Below, in pieces: positions 17,628 through 27,234 of a DNA stretch of 64,000 nucleotides (position 1 is its first letter; each line of letters starts with the position of its first letter). This stretch comes from Bacillota bacterium. Its GTDB lineage: Bacteria > Bacillota > Bacilli > Desulfuribacillales > Desulfuribacillaceae. The translations under genes were made by a program, and so were the position numbers. The stretch is from NCBI GenBank assembly GCA_023388635.1, contig JAEWFW010000018.1, forward strand, positions 13,055-77,054. The letters run 5' to 3'. Below the pieces are notes generated by a model, which did no database searches, was not told where the DNA came from, and saw only the letters and a program-made list of their open reading frames with translations.

Positions 17628-18551
17628 ATGGTAATTTTAATTGTTGACGATAGCATTGAAATATTGCATAAGGTAAAAAGGCATTTAGAAATGACCTTTG
17701 AAGGAGAGATTGCGATTGCACAGTCAGCCGAACAAGGGATAGCGTTCTTATCTGACGATGTTGATTTAATATTACTGGACGTAGTCATGCTAGAGAAAGA
17801 CGGGATAGCAACTTGTCGTGAAATCAAAAGCAATCCGGTGTATGCTGACATACCGGTCATGTTTATTACACAGAATCATAGTCCTGAAATTTTGGAGAAA
17901 GCATTTCTTGCCGGAGCATCCGATTTTATCAAAAAACCCTTTGATAAATTGGAATTAAAAGCGAGGGTACGGTCTTTGCTGCGTCTAAGCCATGAAATCA
18001 AACAGCGTAAGCAGCGCGAGCAGGAGTTGGAGCGCCTTTCAATGGTCGATGGACTTACTGGCGTAGCCAACCGGCGATATTTTGACAAAACAATCGAGCA
18101 TGAATGGAAATTGGCTTTACGTCACAAACACCCGCTTTCCCTGATTATGTTTGATATCGATCATTTTAAAAAATACAATGATATATACGGTCATCAAGGC
18201 GGCGATCAAGCCTTGAAAGCTGTCGCGTCGGTAGCAGCGGATGAATTGAAACGCCCAACGGATACAATTGCCAGATACGGCGGTGAAGAATTTGCAATTA
18301 TTCTCCCCAATACAAATTCTGCTGGGGCTTATATGGTTGCTGAACGAATTCGCAAGCATATAGAAACTATTGAAATTTGTCATGAGAAATTTCAATTGTG
18401 TTCTTCTGTGACAGTTAGTTTTGGAGTCGCCGAAGCTAATAATGTCAATCGGTGTTCAATTAAACAATTAATTGCAGAGACTGACAAAGCTCTTTATCAA
18501 GCCAAACACAGTGGTCGGAATTGCACAGTAGTAAGTAATACCTGTGTTTGA
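17628..18551 (+). CDS. Response regulator with GGDEF diguanylate cyclase output
   Basis: This 307-residue protein joins a receiver domain (1-118, phospho-acceptor D51 in LILLDVVML) to a GGDEF domain (about 140-305) that makes cyclic di-GMP. The active-site motif is GGEEF, and an inhibitory RxxD site (RPTD) lies five residues before it, so product inhibition is expected. The ATG at 17628 is where receiver similarity begins (MVILIVDDS); GGGAGG is 11 bases upstream, a slightly long spacing. It follows the EAL-HDOD gene and ends at a strong terminator. Confidence 0.93.
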   Translation: MVILIVDDSIEILHKVKRHLEMTFEGEIAIAQSAEQGIAFLSDDVDLILLDVVMLEKDGIATCREIKSNPVYADIPVMFITQNHSPEILEKAFLAGASDFIKKPFDKLELKARVRSLLRLSHEIKQRKQREQELERLSMVDGLTGVANRRYFDKTIEHEWKLALRHKHPLSLIMFDIDHFKKYNDIYGHQGGDQALKAVASVAADELKRPTDTIARYGGEEFAIILPNTNSAGAYMVAERIRKHIETIEICHEKFQLCSSVTVSFGVAEANNVNRCSIKQLIAETDKALYQAKHSGRNCTVVSNTCV

Positions 18552-18570
18552 TTTTAAATTATACTTACTG

Positions 18571-18600
18571 AAAAAAGGGACTTGCTATAGTCTCTTTTTT
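18571..18600 (+). terminator. Terminator after the REC-GGDEF gene
   Basis: AAAAAAGGGACT and AGTCTCTTTTTT form a stem around a six-base loop, ending in a run of six Ts. Confidence 0.9.
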
Positions 18601-18693
18601 CGTATTTGTTATTTTAGTTTGCCAACATCTATGCGCATATTTATATTTTCTAGAGGGGAAAGCTAATATTAGTAAATATTTGGAGGGATCAAG

Positions 18694-19821
18694 ATGAAAG
18701 CGATTGTATACGAAGGAATAAAAAATGTAAAAGTAAAAAATATTGAGGATCCCAAAATCATAAAAAGAGATGATATCATCGTTAAAGTAACTTCAACTGC
18801 CATTTGCGGTTCAGATTTGCACTTGATACATGGTATGGTTCCCAACATGCCCCAAGGTTTTGTACTGGGACATGAAACGATGGGGATTGTAGAAGAGATA
18901 GGAAAGGACGTACACAAAGTTAAAAAAGGGGATCGTGTAATTATTCCTTTTCCGGTTTCCTGTGGTCACTGTTGGTACTGCCAGCATGATTTGTCGAGCC
19001 AATGCGACAACTCAAATGCTAACGGAGAAGCTGGAGGAATTTTTGGTTACAGCAATACTTATGGAGGCTATGAAGGAGGACAGGCGGAGTATTTAAGAGT
19101 TCCTTATGCCAATATAGGACCGACCATTGTTCCCGAAGAATTGACCGATGAGCAGGTGCTGTTCCTGACCGATATATTGCCCACTTCTTATTGGGGAGTG
19201 GAAAATGGTGGTGTAAAACAAGATGACACTGTCGTCGTGTTGGGATGCGGTCCTGTGGGTCTTTTGACCATTAAATGGGCGGCACTTCAAGGAGCGAAAC
19301 GAATTATTGCCGTAGATTATATTGACTATCGCCTGGACCATGCAAAAAAATACGGGGTGGAAGTCATTAATTTTGAGCAACATGAAAACACCGGAGAATA
19401 TATCAAAGAAATCACCCATGGTGGGGCAGATGTGGTTATCGATTGTGTCGGTATGGATGGAAAGATGAGTACATTTGAAATGATTGAAACGGCGCTAAAG
19501 CTGCAGGGAGGTTCTAAGTCTGCAATTGAGATAGCCACTCAGGCAGTACGAAAAGGAGGAACCGTTTCTATCGTAGGTGTATATGGAGCCCGATATAATA
19601 TGTTTCCATTAGGTGATTTCTTTGCACGGAATATTACTTTGAAAATGGGACAATGCCCGGCACATACCTATGTAGACCGAATACTTAAACTAATAAAAGA
19701 AGGGAAATTTGATGCCACCGATATTATTACTCATCGTCTATCCCTGGATAAAGGGGAGCACGCCTATGAAATTTTTGATAAAAAGCAGGATCATTGTATC
19801 AAGGTCATTTTAAAACCTTGA
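18694..19821 (+). CDS. Zinc-dependent alcohol dehydrogenase (formaldehyde dehydrogenase-like)
   Basis: This 375-residue medium-chain dehydrogenase oxidises an alcohol or aldehyde with NAD(P). Catalytic zinc ligands are C38, H60 and E61. The structural zinc is held by C90, C93, C96 and C104. The Rossmann motif is GCGPVGLL. The length and the insert between the zinc lobe and the nucleotide domain resemble glutathione-independent formaldehyde dehydrogenase-type enzymes; the actual substrate is not decided by sequence. GGAGGG lies seven bases before the ATG. A metallo-beta-lactamase-fold hydrolase gene follows after 34 bases and is probably co-transcribed. Confidence 0.9.
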   Translation: MKAIVYEGIKNVKVKNIEDPKIIKRDDIIVKVTSTAICGSDLHLIHGMVPNMPQGFVLGHETMGIVEEIGKDVHKVKKGDRVIIPFPVSCGHCWYCQHDLSSQCDNSNANGEAGGIFGYSNTYGGYEGGQAEYLRVPYANIGPTIVPEELTDEQVLFLTDILPTSYWGVENGGVKQDDTVVVLGCGPVGLLTIKWAALQGAKRIIAVDYIDYRLDHAKKYGVEVINFEQHENTGEYIKEITHGGADVVIDCVGMDGKMSTFEMIETALKLQGGSKSAIEIATQAVRKGGTVSIVGVYGARYNMFPLGDFFARNITLKMGQCPAHTYVDRILKLIKEGKFDATDIITHRLSLDKGEHAYEIFDKKQDHCIKVILKP

Positions 19822-19855
19822 TGCTAAAGGATTTTTATGAATGGAGGGCTGGTTT

Positions 19856-20683
19856 ATGATTAATCAGTTGCTTAAAGGTTTATCGAAAATAACAACTACT
19901 TCACAGGAGGTTTTGCCTGACATCTTTCTTCTGCATTTTACTATAGTTACCGCATGCATAGTAGGCAAGAAAGGTGATTGGGTACTGATCGATACAGGTT
20001 TGGAGAATTCCTACGATTTTATAGTGGAATCGGCTGCAAAACGCTTTGGCAAAGAAAGCTGTCCTCAGTCCATCCTTTTAACTCATGGACATTTTGATCA
20101 TATTGGTTCTGTTGGCAGATTGGCTGAATATTGGGATGTTCCTGTCTATGCACATGAACTCGAAATACCGTATATTACAGGAAAACAAGACTATCCTTTA
20201 GGTGATTCGGAAGTAGATGAGGGTCTGGTAGCTAAAATGTCACCTTCTTTTCCTCACAGAAGCATCGACCTCGGATTTCGGGCTGTTACCCTTCCTGAGG
20301 ATGGGAGTGTACCCGGAATGCCGGACTGGAAATGGATACACACGCCAGGTCATACGGAAGGACACGTATCTTTTTTTCGGGAAAGAGATAAGGTTCTTAT
20401 TGTAGGTGACGCCTTTACAACAACGAAGCAGGAATCGATTACTTCAGTATTGACCCAGCGAGAACAGATTAAAGGTCCTCCGGCGTATCTCACTACGGAT
20501 TGGTATGCAGCAGAAAAATCAGTGAAGCGTATCAAGGAATTGGCACCTGAATGGGTAATTCCAAGCCATGGACTACCGATGAAGGGCGAAGAGTTAATGA
20601 AGCATCTAGAAATTCTTACAAAGCATTTTGAAGAAATAGCCATACCCAACCAAGGACGTTTTGTGGAAGAAAGAGATAATTAG
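19856..20683 (+). CDS. Metallo-beta-lactamase-fold hydrolase
   Basis: This 275-residue cytoplasmic MBL-fold protein has the dinuclear-metal motif THGHFDHIG (H77, H79, D81, H82), the later histidine in HTPGHTEGH, the bridging Asp in VGDAF, and the final His in PSHG. It resembles the general glyoxalase II/lactonase-like group; substrate unknown. The ATG follows GGAGGG at seven bases; an ATG overlapping that site five codons upstream is rejected. It likely forms an operon with the dehydrogenase upstream, so a role in processing an aldehyde adduct is possible but unproven. Confidence 0.9.
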   Translation: MINQLLKGLSKITTTSQEVLPDIFLLHFTIVTACIVGKKGDWVLIDTGLENSYDFIVESAAKRFGKESCPQSILLTHGHFDHIGSVGRLAEYWDVPVYAHELEIPYITGKQDYPLGDSEVDEGLVAKMSPSFPHRSIDLGFRAVTLPEDGSVPGMPDWKWIHTPGHTEGHVSFFRERDKVLIVGDAFTTTKQESITSVLTQREQIKGPPAYLTTDWYAAEKSVKRIKELAPEWVIPSHGLPMKGEELMKHLEILTKHFEEIAIPNQGRFVEERDN

Positions 20684-20717
20684 TTCCTTACGAAAATAAT
20701 ATAGAAAAACAACATAT

Positions 20718-20758
20718 AGCGCTCTTTGAGTTCAAAATGAACCGAAGGGTGCTTTTTT
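20718..20758 (+). terminator. Terminator after the MBL hydrolase
   Basis: AGCGCTCTTTG...GTTC pairs with GAACCGAAGGGTGCT, using G-U pairs, and six Ts follow. Confidence 0.8.
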
Positions 20759-20918
20759 ATATTTTGTATCAGCTACTTTATTATAAAAGATTTTTACAAA
20801 GGTGCTTGTTACAAAATATTAGCATATAGTAGTTACAACTAATAAGTTTTGGAGATGTGAGACTGCTAAATACATAGAATTTTCATTTCGAAATTAAATA
20901 ATTAAAGGAGGTATTGTT

Positions 20919-21821
20919 TTGCTATCAAGACAAGAGTTTATTAGAGTTTCTCTAGAAATAAATCTTTTTTTTCAAAGAATTATGAAGGAACATCTATTTT
21001 TTATAGAAACCAATCTACAACCAGTTGAAACTGCTTGTATTGCAGAGGCGAATATGTTAAAACAGAACTTTGAACAACTTCTAGCTCAAACAGTATACTA
21101 TGCAAATGGCGCAATATCTGAATCTGCTATTAAATCAAATGAATTCGTTACCCCGTATACGTTAAGAGCAGAACAAGTAAATTCAACGTTAACAGGAGCA
21201 AATATTAACACGGGAATTACTAAAAGTGAATATCAATTAGTCGGTGCTGCGAATTTTTATTACAGTGAATGGCTGGAGAATGAAGTATATGAGCTAAATA
21301 GAAGATCATATTTTCTGCTCAAAGAAGTAATTGCATTTCAAAAGAAATTATTGGATCTTGTGTTAGAGTGTAAAATATTTATTACTTTATATCCTGAAAT
21401 GTTAGAGCATGATACCCGTGAAGCAGAATACTACTTAGCAATATTAGAAAGCCTTTCAAATAGAAACCTTCCCCAAAAGACCCTTTGTGAGGAGCTAAAC
21501 TTCTGGAACGATATAATGGGAGAGCATGCTCAGTTTATTGACGGGATGTTAGATCCAACAGAGAAAAGTCTTAAGGAAATCGCAGAAACTTCTGCAAAGG
21601 AGTTTGAAAAGTTAGTAGAGGAATGTATTAAAACCGCTGAAAATCAAATTATTCAAATGAGTTTAAAATCCACGGAAGAAATTCAGGCATTTAAAAGATC
21701 ATCTACAGAAGGACTGCTAAAGTGTGAAATTAAATCAATTATTCCTCCGCTATTAGCAGATCATGTATTACGTGAGGCGAATCATTATTTAAGATTATTA
21801 AAGATGATGGGAAGACAATGA
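20919..21821 (+). CDS. DUF2935 family four-helix-bundle protein
   Basis: This 300-residue soluble helical protein has two copies of the DUF2935 fold, a ferritin-like helical bundle common in spore-forming Bacilli and Clostridia. The repeats share helices such as FFQRIMKEHLFFIETNL and FWNDIMGEHAQFIDGML, each with a Glu-His pair that could bind metal. Function is not established. The start is TTG, seven bases after a strong AAAGGAGG; no better start exists. The gene stands alone with its own terminator. The nine-base motif CATATAGTA found 88 bases upstream also occurs before the LysM coat-like gene. Confidence 0.88.
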   Translation: MLSRQEFIRVSLEINLFFQRIMKEHLFFIETNLQPVETACIAEANMLKQNFEQLLAQTVYYANGAISESAIKSNEFVTPYTLRAEQVNSTLTGANINTGITKSEYQLVGAANFYYSEWLENEVYELNRRSYFLLKEVIAFQKKLLDLVLECKIFITLYPEMLEHDTREAEYYLAILESLSNRNLPQKTLCEELNFWNDIMGEHAQFIDGMLDPTEKSLKEIAETSAKEFEKLVEECIKTAENQIIQMSLKSTEEIQAFKRSSTEGLLKCEIKSIIPPLLADHVLREANHYLRLLKMMGRQ

Positions 21822-21862
21822 GCTGTTTTATCAAGTAATAATGAAAAGATAAAAAAGTTTGT

Positions 21863-21890
21863 ACCGCCAGCCATTAGCTGGCGGTGTTTT
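21863..21890 (+). terminator. Terminator after the DUF2935 gene
   Basis: A perfect stem CCGCCAGC/GCTGGCGG with a five-base loop is followed by TGTTTT. Confidence 0.85.
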
Positions 21891-21943
21891 AGTTAGTGCT
21901 CCGAAATATTCATACGTTAATTATTATATCAAAATGTAGATAA

Positions 21944-23872
21944 TCAGCGTGCTCCGCCTCCCCCACCACCGGAGAAACCGCCACCTCCACCTCCGGAAAA
22001 ACCGCCCCCACCGCCGCTTCCTGACGAAGTTTGGCTGGTAGCTGTGTTGATCGATTGTTGCACACTTTGATGAATTGTCGAAGTCATCGTATCGATGCCA
22101 TTAGCCAGCCCAGAGAAATTGGCGGCATGCATATTATAATAATACCAGTGAGCACCGAAGCGGTAATCATCGTGCTGCAAATTTGGGTACACAAGCTGGA
22201 GTTGTTTAATCACTTCTTTGGCGACACCAAGGGTGACAGCGTATACGAGATAATGCTCCCAAATTGCCAGTGAGGGAATATCACGCCGATCGATATTTGA
22301 AAAATGCTGAAGGAATTTTTTAAAGGCAGCCCATTTCGCATATTCTTCCTGTGCTTGAGGAGTACGCCTTGTGTGGGTAGCAAAACTAATCAGATACAAG
22401 ATGCCTGTTCCAAAAAGGGCGAACGCGATAGCAAAAAATTGCCCATTGACAGCGATCTGCCATATCAATCCGGCAAGTCCGATGACAATGCCTAAAATTC
22501 CCGGCAGAGCATGTCTGCCTGCTTTACCCGATGAATGTTTTTCAAAAAAATGCAATTCTTGTCCGCGCTTATTGAGTTTGGCTGCCCAATCGTTCCAGAA
22601 TGCGGTAAACTCATTTTCGTGTTTTTTTGCATATTGTTCTAATTCATCAAAGGTGACAGTCATTTGATCGCGTGAGACATCTTCGAATAGAAGTTTCATC
22701 AAACTTTGCTCATGGGGCAGAAGAGAGCGACCACTTACCGATTCACGCACAGACTGGCTCTGCTTCGTCAATTTGTAATCGACTTTTTCCATTGTTTTGA
22801 AGATTTTTGTGGTATGTCGTGTCGTTTCATCAATTCGGAGATAACCTCTGCGCGCCAGATCGAGAATCGTAGCTGTCAAGTCTGCCGAATCGATAGCTTT
22901 GAAACGCCACAGGATACCTAACTCCGCCGGTGTATAATCGGCAGGCAAATCACGGTGGTAGTCTTGCTGGAACGCTGTTTTATGGGCTTTGCCGTGGCGC
23001 CTCCACATCTTGATACTGTAAAATATACCTGCTACGAAGATTACACCGGCTAAAATCCAATTGATCTGGGCATGTGCTCGCTGATTGTTAGCTTCGTCAG
23101 CCCATTGCTGCTCTTGCTCGATGATATCAGGCAACACCGTTTGATCAGTTATATATGTCCCATTAGGAACTAACGACACAGGGAAGGTAACCCTTCCTGT
23201 CACTAATGAGTAAGCGGGCAATTGTTCAACATCCCATGTCACCAGTTCACCTGATACAATAGTGACATTCCCTTGAAGTGGTCCGTGACCCCAGGCACGA
23301 ATGTCTTCCCTATCTGCGCCAGAGGGTAAAGTCAGAGAAATCTCCAAATGATCGACACCGATCTCCCATTGATCGCCGACAAATACGTGGTATAATTCGG
23401 CAACATCTTCGTGGATCTGTACGACATTGGTGATCTTGTACTGGATTGTGAAAGTGCGTTGTTCATCTGTTGCTTCAAAGCTCCAATCAATGTATACCGA
23501 ATCGCCTTGATCAATTACCAGATACGTACCCGCCGGACCGTACTCCGTTCCCGGGTTGAACGTATAAGCTTGACCGTTCTCCTTGACAACGATGTCAACA
23601 ATCTGTTGATTGGCATGTTTGTTAATAGATTGGTATAACCCGCTATATGTTCCATTGAAGCTAGCTGTTCTTTGCTCAGTTACGAGCATGGAACCGTCGT
23701 CGAGAATTTCTGCCGTGATATTCAACTCAGGGAAGCTGTAGGAACGTGCCTGTGCTGATTGGGGTATGATCAATGTCACGAATAGTACAGCGAGACTCAG
23801 CAATATGATACCCTTTGTCTTTACGCTCTGTGAGTAGCGGTTTTGCTTTGGAATTATGTATAAAGTCGGCAT
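21944..23872 (-). CDS. DUF2207 membrane protein with Gly-rich C-terminus
   Basis: This 642-residue protein has a signal peptide (to about residue 42, QSAQA), an extracytoplasmic beta-rich DUF2207 domain (43-250), a membrane segment at about 262-285, a cytoplasmic winged-helix-like part, a pair of membrane segments near 450-500, and a C-terminal tail of repeated GGGGGFSGG units. This is the standard YciQ/DUF2207 layout. AAAGGAAG lies before the ATG. It is the second gene of an operon with lemA, a partnership seen in many bacteria. A role in envelope processes is inferred; biochemical function is unknown. Confidence 0.92.
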   Translation of the reverse strand: MPTLYIIPKQNRYSQSVKTKGIILLSLAVLFVTLIIPQSAQARSYSFPELNITAEILDDGSMLVTEQRTASFNGTYSGLYQSINKHANQQIVDIVVKENGQAYTFNPGTEYGPAGTYLVIDQGDSVYIDWSFEATDEQRTFTIQYKITNVVQIHEDVAELYHVFVGDQWEIGVDHLEISLTLPSGADREDIRAWGHGPLQGNVTIVSGELVTWDVEQLPAYSLVTGRVTFPVSLVPNGTYITDQTVLPDIIEQEQQWADEANNQRAHAQINWILAGVIFVAGIFYSIKMWRRHGKAHKTAFQQDYHRDLPADYTPAELGILWRFKAIDSADLTATILDLARRGYLRIDETTRHTTKIFKTMEKVDYKLTKQSQSVRESVSGRSLLPHEQSLMKLLFEDVSRDQMTVTFDELEQYAKKHENEFTAFWNDWAAKLNKRGQELHFFEKHSSGKAGRHALPGILGIVIGLAGLIWQIAVNGQFFAIAFALFGTGILYLISFATHTRRTPQAQEEYAKWAAFKKFLQHFSNIDRRDIPSLAIWEHYLVYAVTLGVAKEVIKQLQLVYPNLQHDDYRFGAHWYYYNMHAANFSGLANGIDTMTSTIHQSVQQSINTATSQTSSGSGGGGGFSGGGGGGFSGGGGGGAR

Positions 23873-23938
23873 GGATTTCTTCCTTTATAAAGTATTTTCT
23901 TTCCGTTTGTTTTATAATATGACCATGGAACGCTTTTT

Positions 23939-24502
23939 CTATAGATCAACATCGAAGGCTTGCCTAGCAGCATTCGATGCACTGATGTTGAAATAGGCTA
24001 CTGATTCAAAATGGAAGATTCTCGCCAGAATAAAATAGGGAAACATTTCAATCTTGACGTTATATTTCTCGGCAGTATCGTTATAAAATTGCCGGGCGAA
24101 GCTGATTTGATTTTCCGTATTGGTCAATTCTAACTGCAGCTTACAGAAATTTTCATCGGCTTTCAGAGCCGGATAGTTTTCAGCTACGGCGAACAGACTT
24201 TGGAGCGCGTCGGTAAGCATTGTTTCCGCACCTGCTTGCTGATTTATCTGTGTCGCTGACAATGCTTCTGTTCTTGCCCGTGTAACATTTTCTAAAGTCG
24301 ATTGTTCATGGGCGGCATATGCCTTTACTGCTTCAACAAGATTTGGGATCAACTCATGCCTTCGCTTCAACTGTACATCGATTTGTGCCCATGAATTATC
24401 AACTCGCTGGCGCAAGGTGACAAATTGGTTGTAAATAAAGATAGCGAAAATCACGATGAATATCATAAGAGTAATGATTCCCGCTAAAATTGCCGTATCC
24501 AT
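23939..24502 (-). CDS. LemA family protein
   Basis: This 187-residue protein has an N-terminal membrane anchor (about 3-25) followed by a helical LemA domain, with the characteristic block NSWAQIDVQLKRRHELIPNL and the later ENYPALKADENF...L and ARQFYNDTAEKYN. The start at 24502 has GGGAGGG upstream and begins directly before the anchor; an upstream in-frame ATG adds 20 residues without an SD. It is the promoter-proximal gene of the lemA-DUF2207 operon and diverges from a two-component system 150 bases away. Confidence 0.93.
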   Translation of the reverse strand: MDTAILAGIITLMIFIVIFAIFIYNQFVTLRQRVDNSWAQIDVQLKRRHELIPNLVEAVKAYAAHEQSTLENVTRARTEALSATQINQQAGAETMLTDALQSLFAVAENYPALKADENFCKLQLELTNTENQISFARQFYNDTAEKYNVKIEMFPYFILARIFHFESVAYFNISASNAARQAFDVDL

Positions 24503-24652
24503 TGTATGATCCCTCCCTAGATAAAAGTCGTCTGAAAAGAACGATATATCTCTATTATACACTGTTATGTTGTTTTCAGCGATTGCTTGGATTTTCTGGG
24601 AATATGGTAAGTAGATGTGTCAATTGGTCAAATTGAAAAATACGGAGGATAT

Positions 24653-25330
24653 ATGATAAATACGATATTGGTTGTAGAAGATGAAGATATATTGCGTGAA
24701 GTGATAATAGACTATCTAATCGAGGATGGATATCAGATATTAGAGGCCGCAGATGGAGAAACAGCTTTGGAGCTGTTTCAAGCCAATTCTGTCGATTTAA
24801 TTATCTTAGACATTGTGCTGCCGAAGATTGACGGATGGTCGGTGTGCCGTAGAATACGGAAGCATTCTAATGTCCCTATCATCATTTTAACAGCGCGCTC
24901 AGATGAAGATGATTCTCTGCTGGGATATGAGTTGGGAGCGGATGATTATCTAATCAAACCGTATAGTCCCCGGGTTTTAATGGTAAAGGTGAAACGATTT
25001 CTGGAAAAATACTCGGGTACTGTGGATGGAATGCTGATATCGGTCGGAGGTATTGTCATAAATATGGGATCAAGACTTGTTTCTGTAGATGGCAATGCAG
25101 TGAATCTGACGCATACAGAATTTGAAATGCTCGCTTACTTGATGCAGAATAAAGGAATTGTTATTACCAGAGAACAACTCATCGCTAAAATATGGGGTTA
25201 TGATTTTTATGGTGATGAAAAGACAGTCAACAGTCATGTCAGAAACCTGCGTGCCAAGCTGGGCAGTAAAGGCAAATGCATTGTCACAGTGATCCGCTCG
25301 GGATATAAATTCAAAGAGGAACAGCTATGA
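24653..25330 (+). CDS. OmpR/PhoB-type response regulator
   Basis: This 225-residue regulator has a receiver domain (acidic D10/E11, phospho-acceptor D53 in LIILDIVLP, KPYSPR lysine motif) and a winged-helix effector domain ending IRSGYKF. The ATG at 24653 starts the receiver; CGGAGG lies close upstream. Its stop overlaps the kinase start (ATGA). Targets are unknown; the SGNH-MBOAT cassette downstream of the kinase is a candidate. Confidence 0.93.
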   Translation: MINTILVVEDEDILREVIIDYLIEDGYQILEAADGETALELFQANSVDLIILDIVLPKIDGWSVCRRIRKHSNVPIIILTARSDEDDSLLGYELGADDYLIKPYSPRVLMVKVKRFLEKYSGTVDGMLISVGGIVINMGSRLVSVDGNAVNLTHTEFEMLAYLMQNKGIVITREQLIAKIWGYDFYGDEKTVNSHVRNLRAKLGSKGKCIVTVIRSGYKFKEEQL

Positions 25331-27060
25331 AAAAGAGCATTGTTTTTAAATGGTTCGTGCTGACGGCTCTGTTATTTTCAACGATGTTTTTAGTCATTGG
25401 AATCGCGCAAAATTACTTTTTTGAGAAATATTATATCAATAAGAAATCGGATACGCTCCAAATGTATATGAACGAGTATTCGGATATGGCAGTGGAAAAA
25501 GGAGCGGAAGCAGCATCGGAAGAGCTGTATAAAAATAACCATATCTGGATTACAAAATTGGATCAATATGGACGTATATCCGATATAGAAAATTACTACA
25601 TCGAAGTGCAATTGAAGAACGAATCCCAGAGCAATTTGCGAATACCGATGTATTCCTTTGAAGGATATTTTTCCGACATGATTTCTTTATTAAAAGTCGG
25701 TGATGAGGTAATAATTGATACAGTAAATATAGCGGATGAAAGCATACCTTATATAGTACAGACGGATACGACGGGAGTCGTAAATTTAAATATTGCCAGC
25801 AAGCTGCATGGACCTCATGCCGATAAAGCGTATAGTCACCTTAACACTGGTCTGTACAGGGGAACGATAACGAAAACTGTATTTCCGGAACGAGCAGAGT
25901 ATATATCGTTTCCTTACAATGAACGCTATTTTTTGGAACAGGTAAAAGAATTTCAAGCAGCTTTGCTGGCTGATAATGGGAAACCCCTTGAGCGTACAGA
26001 AGAACGTAATGCAACAGAAAATTTTGCGGAATATAGGATCATCATTCAACCGGCTAATGAAAATGGGTCAACGGAATATATTTTTGCTATGACCTCGCTT
26101 CAGCCGGTAGATGAAGCCATAGCGGTTATCCGGCAATTCTATCCTTACTTTTTCGGATTTGCCTTGCTGTGTGTGATAGTTTTGGCATTTGTTTTTTCCA
26201 GGTGGCTGGCGAGACCGCTACTATCCATCAACCAAATCACCGGGAAAATAGCAAACATGGATTTTACGGAAAAGCTGCCAGTGCGTTCTGAGGACGAAAT
26301 TGGTCAGCTATCTCAAAATATCAATTATCTGTCGAGTCAGATGGAAACGTATATTAGTCAGTTGAAACGAGATCTTGATAAAGAGAAGCAGTTGGAAAAT
26401 ACACGGAAGGAATTTATTGCCGGGGTGTCTCATGAATTGAAAACGCCGCTTGCCATTATGAAAAGTTGTCTATCAATTTTAAAAGACGGAATTGCAGCCG
26501 AGAAAAGAGAACATTACTTTCAAGCGATGGAAGACGAGATACAGCGGACAGATTTGCTGATTGCTAATATGCTCGATCTGGCTAAGTTTGCATCTGGCAC
26601 CTATAAGCCTGATATGGCTCCATTTGCAATCGATCAAGTGATTACCGAAGTATGCAGGTCACTGGCTGAGCAAATACAGGAGAAGAATCTCTCGCTTAGA
26701 TTAAAACTTTGTTCGCAAATGGTCGTCGGGCATAAAGGGCTGATCAGTCGCGTGATTACGAATTTTCTAAGCAATGCAATCCGACATACGGAGAAGGGAC
26801 ATGCAATCGTCATTGCTGTAAAAGGTGATGGACAGACAGCAGAAATCAGCGTAGAAAATCAGGGAAATCTGCTATCAGAGGAAGACAAAAGAAGGATATG
26901 GGATCAATTCTACCGCGTCGAGTCACGGACATCCAAAGCGGGTACGGGTCTTGGACTCTCCATATCGAAGGAAATACTGGAGCTTCACTATGTCGTTTAT
27001 GGTGTGGAAAATACGAAAGATGGCGTGCGCTTTTTCTTTTCACTGCCGATACAGCCATAA
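25327..27060 (+). CDS. HAMP sensor histidine kinase with large extracellular domain
   Basis: This 577-residue kinase has a first membrane segment at about 8-28, a roughly 240-residue extracytoplasmic sensor region, a second membrane segment at about 275-296, HAMP, HisKA with H369 in GVSHELKTPLAIM, and HATPase with NFLSNAIRHT and GTGLGLSISKE. The G1 region reads VENQGNLLSEED, where the usual DxGxG is altered, so nucleotide binding may be atypical. It is coupled by a four-base overlap to its regulator and followed by a terminator. The signal is unknown. Confidence 0.93.
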   Translation: MKKSIVFKWFVLTALLFSTMFLVIGIAQNYFFEKYYINKKSDTLQMYMNEYSDMAVEKGAEAASEELYKNNHIWITKLDQYGRISDIENYYIEVQLKNESQSNLRIPMYSFEGYFSDMISLLKVGDEVIIDTVNIADESIPYIVQTDTTGVVNLNIASKLHGPHADKAYSHLNTGLYRGTITKTVFPERAEYISFPYNERYFLEQVKEFQAALLADNGKPLERTEERNATENFAEYRIIIQPANENGSTEYIFAMTSLQPVDEAIAVIRQFYPYFFGFALLCVIVLAFVFSRWLARPLLSINQITGKIANMDFTEKLPVRSEDEIGQLSQNINYLSSQMETYISQLKRDLDKEKQLENTRKEFIAGVSHELKTPLAIMKSCLSILKDGIAAEKREHYFQAMEDEIQRTDLLIANMLDLAKFASGTYKPDMAPFAIDQVITEVCRSLAEQIQEKNLSLRLKLCSQMVVGHKGLISRVITNFLSNAIRHTEKGHAIVIAVKGDGQTAEISVENQGNLLSEEDKRRIWDQFYRVESRTSKAGTGLGLSISKEILELHYVVYGVENTKDGVRFFFSLPIQP

Positions 27061-27095
27061 AGGATTATCCAAATAACTTAATAGTTTACTGGGCG

Positions 27096-27133
27096 AAACA
27101 GCTATGAAAAATACTTCATGGCTGTTATTTTTT
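27096..27133 (+). terminator. Terminator after the second two-component system
   Basis: AACAGCTATGAA pairs with TTCATGGCTGTT around a short loop, and an ATTTTTTAT tract follows. Confidence 0.88.
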
Positions 27134-27234
27134 ATAAAATCAAAAAATAATATCTGAACTGGATCTCATCTGCACCTGTTCTGCATGTTGCTGTTGTAAT
27201 ATCTGTGTATCAAACAAAGAAAAGAGGTACTTTT

